Shown here in pieces: positions 5,505-6,043 of a DNA stretch of 6,043 bases. The position numbers and the translations under genes are program-made. How positions within the stretch are numbered: the stretch's first letter is position 1; each line of letters starts with the position of its first letter. The stretch covers positions 1-6,043 of the forward strand of contig CAMJRV010000161.1 in NCBI GenBank assembly GCA_946408315.1. The letters are read 5' to 3'. Under the pieces are notes generated by a model. The model was not told the origin of the DNA. It made no database searches and was given only the letters and a program-made list of their open reading frames with translations. Source of the stretch: an uncultured Bacillota bacterium. GTDB taxonomy: Bacteria > Bacillota > Clostridia > Peptostreptococcales > Anaerovoracaceae.

Positions 5505-5521
5505 GAGTGATTTGATCTCTT

Positions 5522-6043
5522 TCAGTGAAGCAAACTCAGCACGCCCTGGGGCAGCTGGCCCGACTGGGCGAGGGTTGACTGAGAAGCCTGAATCAGAATG
5601 TTGTTCTTCGTAAATTCCATCATTTCTTTTGCCATGTCGAGGTCGCGGATTCGGCTTTCCGCGGCCTGGAGGTTTTCGGAGGAGGCGCCGGCGTTGTTCA
5701 GCGAATGCATGAGACCGTTTTGCTGAGCGCCGCAGCTGGCGCGATTCGTACAGATGGTGCGGATCGCCTGATCCAATTTCCCCAAAGACTTTTCTCCTTC
5801 TTCCCTCGGATGAATCGTCAGAGGTTCTATTCCAAGCGTCTTGGGCCTGCAATCGTATCTGCTGATCGATACCGCCTGCCCGCTGCTGGCCCCGCTGTGA
5901 ATTCGCAGCGGTTCTGTCAGCTGTTTTGTGATTGTGATGGCCCCCTCCGTCTGAAGATCGTGGTTTTGCAGCGGATCGGTTACGCCGTATCTGGTGTTGA
6001 GCGAAAGCTGCGAGCCTGAATTGATCGTTTTGTTTCTCCAGAC
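5522..6043 (-). CDS. Flagellin, C-terminal part (5' end beyond window), divergent at conserved positions
   Basis: The minus-strand frame is open from the window edge (first codon 6043-6041) to the TGA at 5524-5522, giving 173 residues. It contains no ATG that could serve as an early start, so the gene is cut by the window. The C-terminal D0/D1 domain is unmistakable: SENLQAAESRIRDLDMAKEM (residues 122-141), then FTKNNILIQAS and a QLPQGVLSLL ending. These helices pack in the filament core and carry the export and polymerisation surface. Upstream, SGASSGQAVSIS (50-61) and TLGIEPLTI (69-77) fit the D1 region before the last helix. Oddities are Cys65, Cys98 and Cys104 in a family that normally lacks cysteine, QQNGL in place of QNRL, and STLAQSGQ in place of the usual MLAQAN. 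It may be an accessory or decaying copy, or an unusual variant. No stop or frameshift is seen. Confidence 0.85.
   Translation of the reverse strand, partial: VWRNKTINSGSQLSLNTRYGVTDPLQNHDLQTEGAITITKQLTEPLRIHSGASSGQAVSISRYDCRPKTLGIEPLTIHPREEGEKSLGKLDQAIRTICTNRASCGAQQNGLMHSLNNAGASSENLQAAESRIRDLDMAKEMMEFTKNNILIQASQSTLAQSGQLPQGVLSLLH

Noticed and set aside
5522..5785. Treating the flagellin as a short 87-codon gene starting at the TTG at 5785
   Set aside because: The same frame is open and flagellin-like all the way to 6043. The TTG is an internal Leu codon without a ribosome-binding site.
5490..5852. A minus-strand open frame overlapping the flagellin in another frame
   Set aside because: It runs into the terminator hairpin, has an Arg/Pro/Ser-rich shadow composition, and the true flagellin frame is unmistakable.

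Overview
The window looks like chromosomal DNA from an anaerobic, flagellated member of the Clostridia (Firmicutes), at roughly 50% GC. The lines of evidence are an oxygen-sensitive 2-hydroxyacyl-CoA dehydratase/activase gene module, an ECF-type folate S-component behind a tetrahydrofolate (THF) riboswitch, a DUF421-DUF4363 membrane-protein pair, strong AGGAGG ribosome-binding sites, GTG starts and a flagellin. No genus can be named from the sequence alone. I see no rRNA, tRNA, CRISPR array, insertion sequence or phage gene.

Layout. (1) Positions 1-2305 (+): a tightly overlapping three-gene unit. It holds the end of a DUF2229/COG3580-type protein, a complete COG3581-type partner, and an ATP-dependent acyl-CoA dehydratase activase of the HgdC/BcrAD type with a cysteine-rich tail. 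(2) Positions 2129-3024 (-): a complete folT unit. It comprises a sigma-A-like promoter, a THF aptamer, a Shine-Dalgarno-sequestering hairpin, the folT gene, and an intrinsic terminator that lies antisense inside the 3' end of the convergent activase gene. (3) Positions 3008-4098 (-): a DUF421 (YetF-like) gene and a DUF4363 gene overlapping by 4 bp. (4) Positions 4099-4258: a divergent promoter region with small inverted repeats. (5) Positions 4259-5470 (+): a major facilitator transporter of the MFS_1-like/PPP type. (6) Positions 5474-5504: a strong hairpin between convergent genes, a good terminator on the minus strand. (7) Positions 5522-6043 (-): the C-terminal part of a flagellin. Its reading frame is open to the window edge but contains no internal start, and several normally invariant flagellin residues are changed.

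How it works together. The first block probably assembles an ATP-driven, iron-sulfur electron-injection system; its substrate is not shown here. FolT captures folates for an energy-coupling (EcfA/A'/T) module encoded elsewhere and should be turned off when reduced folate is abundant. The DUF421/DUF4363 pair and the MFS transporter diverge from a shared 160-bp region and may share regulation.

The most informative content is regulatory. The folT leader can be read base by base as a translational OFF switch, with a candidate anti-sequester helix as well as the SD-sequestering stem. The folT terminator uses coding sequence of the opposing gene.
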